DNA from: Burkholderiales bacterium
GTDB taxonomy: Bacteria; Pseudomonadota; Gammaproteobacteria; Burkholderiales; Burkholderiaceae_C
DNA: 6,365 nt
Reading direction: 5' to 3'
Assembly: GCA_011390055.1 (NCBI GenBank)
Contig: JAABTC010000113.1
Location: 1-6,365 of the forward strand
Part shown: one piece after another, positions 5,417 through 6,365 of the stretch
Layout: each line of letters begins with the position of its first letter
How positions within the stretch are numbered: the first letter of the stretch is position 1
Made by a program: the position numbers and the translations under genes
Notes under the pieces: generated by a model
Seen by the model: the letters and a program-made list of their open reading frames with translations, nothing else
The model's database searches: none
What the model was told of the DNA's origin: nothing

Positions 5417-6365
5417 TGCCGCCCCTTCGCGCTGAAGATCTCCTCGTAGAGCTTGTTCCACTTTTCGTACTCGTCGAGCATCAGGCGTGAATCGACGAAC
5501 TTCAGCGGGCCCTTGGCGAACGGGCTTTCGACCTTGGTGCTGGTCGGGACGAAGTCGCGACCGGCCAGGATGCGCTGGCCTTCCTCGCTGATCTCGAAGT
5601 CGTAGAACAGGATCGCGGCATGCGGGTTCGGCGCATTGCGCAGCACGCCGACGCCGTTGGGCCGTGCGATCGGCGTGCCGATCGAGAACCAGTCGATCGG
5701 GGCGCCCTTGTCCTTCAGCTGCTCGGCCTTGTAGTTGTAGACCGTCAAGGCGAACGGGATCTCGCCCGAGACGACGAGCTGGGTCAGCAACGTGTGGCCC
5801 TTGCGCACCGACATGCCGTTCGCCGCGACAATGTCCTTGAACAGCTTGACGCCGCGGGCCTCGCCGAGATCGCCGACCACGCCCGAAAGCCAGTCCTGGT
5901 CCTCGGCCTCGATGCCCAGGCGGCCCTTCCAGCGCGGGTGCAGCAGGTCGTCCCAGGTCTTGGGCAGTTCGTCCTTTTTCACCAGGTTGGTGTTGTAGGC
6001 CTGCACGAAGACGTTCAGGCGCGTGCCGACCCATTCACCGTGCGGCCGCAGCGCTTGCGGAATCAACTGCGAAAGGTACGGCGACTTGACCGCCTGCAGG
6101 ATCTTCTCGCGGCTCATCGACTCGAGCTCCGGCCCGTTGGTCTCGATGATGTCGACCGTGTGGCGGTTGCCGCGCGCTTCGGTGACCGCGCGCTGCAGCA
6201 CCTTTTCCGACCCGGCGCGCCAGACGCTCGTCTTGATGCCGTACTTCTTCTCGAAGCCTGCCGTCAGCGCGCCGATGTCATCGGTTTGGGCCGAGGTGTA
6301 GATGCTGAGCGTGCCTTCCTTCTTGGCACCGTCGACCAGGCGCTGTTGGCGGTCTGCGCCGGCGT
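5413..6365 (-). CDS. Periplasmic extracellular solute-binding protein (FbpA/COG1840-like), first of a tandem pair (N-terminus cut by window edge)
   Basis: The frame is open from the right edge to a TGA at 5415-5413, giving 316 visible residues. The reading continues upstream of the internal GTG at 6201 with in-family sequence (DGAKKEGTLSIYTS, then FEKKYGIKTSVWRAGSEK), so that codon is not the start. The true start and an expected signal peptide lie beyond the window. Conserved blocks match the next gene one for one: VQAYNTN, LPKTWDDLLHPRWKG, LGIEAEDQDW, GHTLLTQLVVSGEIP, ALTVYNY, KGAPIDW and FVPTSTKV. By eye, about 56% of the first 155 aligned positions are identical, so the two are paralogues from an old duplication. 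Like its neighbour it has YNY where iron-binding relatives carry adjacent tyrosines. It probably captures a small ligand in the periplasm. Differences cluster in the loop after VVG (GDLGEARG versus LNGGGDKG) and in residues after KGAPIDW. Confidence 0.92.
   Translation of the reverse strand, partial: AGADRQQRLVDGAKKEGTLSIYTSAQTDDIGALTAGFEKKYGIKTSVWRAGSEKVLQRAVTEARGNRHTVDIIETNGPELESMSREKILQAVKSPYLSQLIPQALRPHGEWVGTRLNVFVQAYNTNLVKKDELPKTWDDLLHPRWKGRLGIEAEDQDWLSGVVGDLGEARGVKLFKDIVAANGMSVRKGHTLLTQLVVSGEIPFALTVYNYKAEQLKDKGAPIDWFSIGTPIARPNGVGVLRNAPNPHAAILFYDFEISEEGQRILAGRDFVPTSTKVESPFAKGPLKFVDSRLMLDEYEKWNKLYEEIFSAKGRQ
5422..5428 (-). promoter_or_regulatory. Ribosome binding site of the second solute-binding protein gene
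   Basis: The minus strand reads GAAGGGG five bases before the ATG at 5416, inside the last codons of the preceding gene. It is the best Shine-Dalgarno match at any junction here. It supports both the chosen start and independent re-initiation at the ATGA overlap. Confidence 0.65.

Noticed and set aside
4274..5449. A 391-codon plus-strand open frame
   Set aside because: It lies opposite the complete solute-binding protein, which has a signal peptide and family motifs. The antisense product has none.
4391..6034. A possible 547-residue fusion of the two binding-protein regions
   Set aside because: The extra N-terminal part is the first paralogue read in the wrong frame. The frame merely stays open into the real second gene, which has its own signal peptide and ribosome site at 5416.
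5413..6201. GTG at 6201 as the start of the first binding protein
   Set aside because: The frame upstream continues with conserved family sequence (KKEGTLSIYT, KKYGIKTSVWRAG) that matches the neighbouring paralogue, so the gene extends past the window edge.

Overview
The window is GC-rich DNA, nearly all coding, with every credible gene on the minus strand. Base composition, strong G/C third-position bias and the gene mix (tandem solute-binding proteins, an Fsr-like MFS carrier, an IclR regulator and an oxygenase-type reductase) suggest a betaproteobacterium, probably Burkholderiales. This taxonomic guess is inference; no RNA gene or marker protein is present to test it.

In transcription order (right to left) the layout is: (1) a solute-binding protein cut by the right edge (from beyond 6365 to 5413); (2) a second, complete solute-binding protein (5416-4391), about 55% identical to the first by eye; (3) an MFS transporter of the Fsr-like type (4383-3145); (4) a small membrane methyltransferase of the isoprenylcysteine/phospholipid methyltransferase type (3148-2663); (5) a ten-helix EamA/DMT transporter (2635-1742); (6) an IclR-family regulator (1704-874); (7) a ferredoxin-reductase of the ring-hydroxylating oxygenase type, starting with GTG at 877 and cut by the left edge.

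The genes are packed like one operon. Three junctions are 4-base start/stop overlaps (ATGA at 5413-5416, ATGA at 3145-3148, GTGA at 874-877). The other gaps are 7, 27 and 37 bases. The only clear regulatory-looking site is an 8-bp perfect inverted repeat (1713-1733) just ahead of the IclR gene.

The most economical reading is a regulated catabolic or uptake cluster. Periplasmic binding proteins and two carriers would handle a small organic substrate or its products, IclR would sense a pathway compound, and the reductase would feed electrons to an oxygenase encoded beyond the left edge. The substrate cannot be named. No ABC permease, ATPase or oxygenase subunit lies inside the window. I see no mobile element, CRISPR array, tRNA or rRNA, and no gene-free stretch above 40 bases.
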